Source: Pontibacillus chungwhensis BH030062 (GTDB taxonomy: Bacteria; Bacillota; Bacilli; Bacillales; BH030062). From it: 64,000 nt of DNA. This document shows, piece after piece, positions 63,811 to 64,000 of the stretch. Position 1 is the first letter of the stretch. The number at the start of each line of letters is the position of its first letter. The position numbers and the translations under genes are program-made. Location of the stretch: the NCBI RefSeq assembly GCF_000770675.1, contig NZ_AVBG01000014.1, positions 25,849 through 89,848 on the forward strand, in the 5' to 3' direction. The notes under the pieces are model-generated. The model did no database searches. It was not told where the DNA came from and was given only the letters and a program-made list of their open reading frames with translations.

Positions 63811-64000
63811 CGGCTTAAGTTTGGGCGGAGTGGTTCGAGTTTGGGGAGACCGGCTCAAGTTGGGGCGGAGTGGCTCAAGTTTGGGGAGGAGTGGCTCAAG
63901 TTGGGGCGGAGTGACTCAAGTTCGGGGAGACCGGCTCAAGTTGGGGCGAACTGACTCAAGTTCGTTGCAAAATGACTCAAGTTTAAAAGAAATCGGCTCA
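63811..64000 (+). repeat. Phased GGCTCA array C (10 motifs, continues past window)
   Basis: GGCTTA, GGTTCG, GGCTCA and GACTCA variants start at 63812, 63832, 63852, 63872, 63893, 63913, 63933, 63953, 63974 and 63995, always 20 or 21 bp apart. Spacer sequence is more uniform than in B (TTGGGGCGGAGT / TTGGGGAGACC alternate), suggesting recent duplication. The array runs off the window end. Confidence 0.92.

Noticed and set aside
42767..64000. GGCTCA arrays as CRISPR
   Set aside because: Conserved part is only ~6-11 bp and spacers ~10 bp, far below CRISPR repeat and spacer sizes; no cas genes.

Overview
The window is a low-to-mid GC chromosomal segment of a Bacillaceae species, most likely a moderately halophilic or marine one (Halobacillus/Pontibacillus-like). 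This genus-level guess is inference. It rests on strong AGGAGG-type ribosome binding sites, frequent TTG/GTG starts, acidic proteins, and Bacillaceae signatures: HutP, CcpA-type cre sites, L-box and TPP riboswitches, ThiXYZ, sigma-54 regulators and a Gram-positive Pel operon. No rRNA, tRNA, phage, transposase or CRISPR locus was found.

Layout. 0-4.1 kb: galK (partial)-galE-galT and a LacI-type regulator. 4.2-13.1 kb: a copper island with a BNR-type lipoprotein, a TauE/SafE-like membrane protein, a CopRS-like two-component system, a SHOCT membrane protein, a frameshifted CopB-type P-ATPase with a His-rich repeat tail, a multicopper oxidase and a Cys-rich copper-storage protein. Three of its promoters share an identically spaced 11-bp direct repeat. 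14.0-16.5 kb: arsR-arsB-(49-aa membrane peptide)-arsC. 16.6-19.8 kb: an AT-richer run of small lipoproteins, a SUFU-domain protein and a broken GNAT, each followed by copies of a short intergenic repeat. 20.0-25.8 kb: rbsRKDACB with a perfect operator palindrome and cre site. 25.8-31.7 kb: DJ-1/PfpI, a glycolipid-binding-domain protein, YkvA, lysA under a lysine riboswitch, and a dicarboxylate/amino-acid symporter. 31.8-35.0 kb (minus strand): the thiamine-precursor transporter thiZ-thiX-YkoF-like-thiY behind a TPP riboswitch. 35.9-37.5 kb: an ECF sigma factor and its membrane partner. 37.9-42.1 kb: small membrane proteins, two Gfo/Idh/MocA oxidoreductases and an EamA transporter. 42.1-44.9 kb: hutP-hutH. 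45-47.8 kb: a PAS-GGDEF protein and small membrane proteins. 47.8-54.1 kb: a sigma-54 activator followed by a -24/-12 promoter and an acetoacetate/3-hydroxybutyrate operon. 54.9-63.8 kb: a GH114-like hydrolase, galE and pelD-pelE-pelA(deacetylase)-pelF-pelG for a cationic GalNAc-rich exopolysaccharide.

The most unusual content is intergenic. Three arrays (42.77-43.31, 54.28-54.72 and 63.81 kb to the window end) repeat GGCTCA(A) every 20 or 21 bp, about two DNA helical turns; one array has a 205-bp higher-order period. There are also two ~180-bp palindromic elements whose stems differ in sequence but stay paired, three ~220-280-bp repeats built of AAAAGGTAAGAGA hairpins, and the 3'-of-gene repeat family at 16.6-19.6 kb. 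Two further stretches look like uncharacterised terminator-ended small RNAs.
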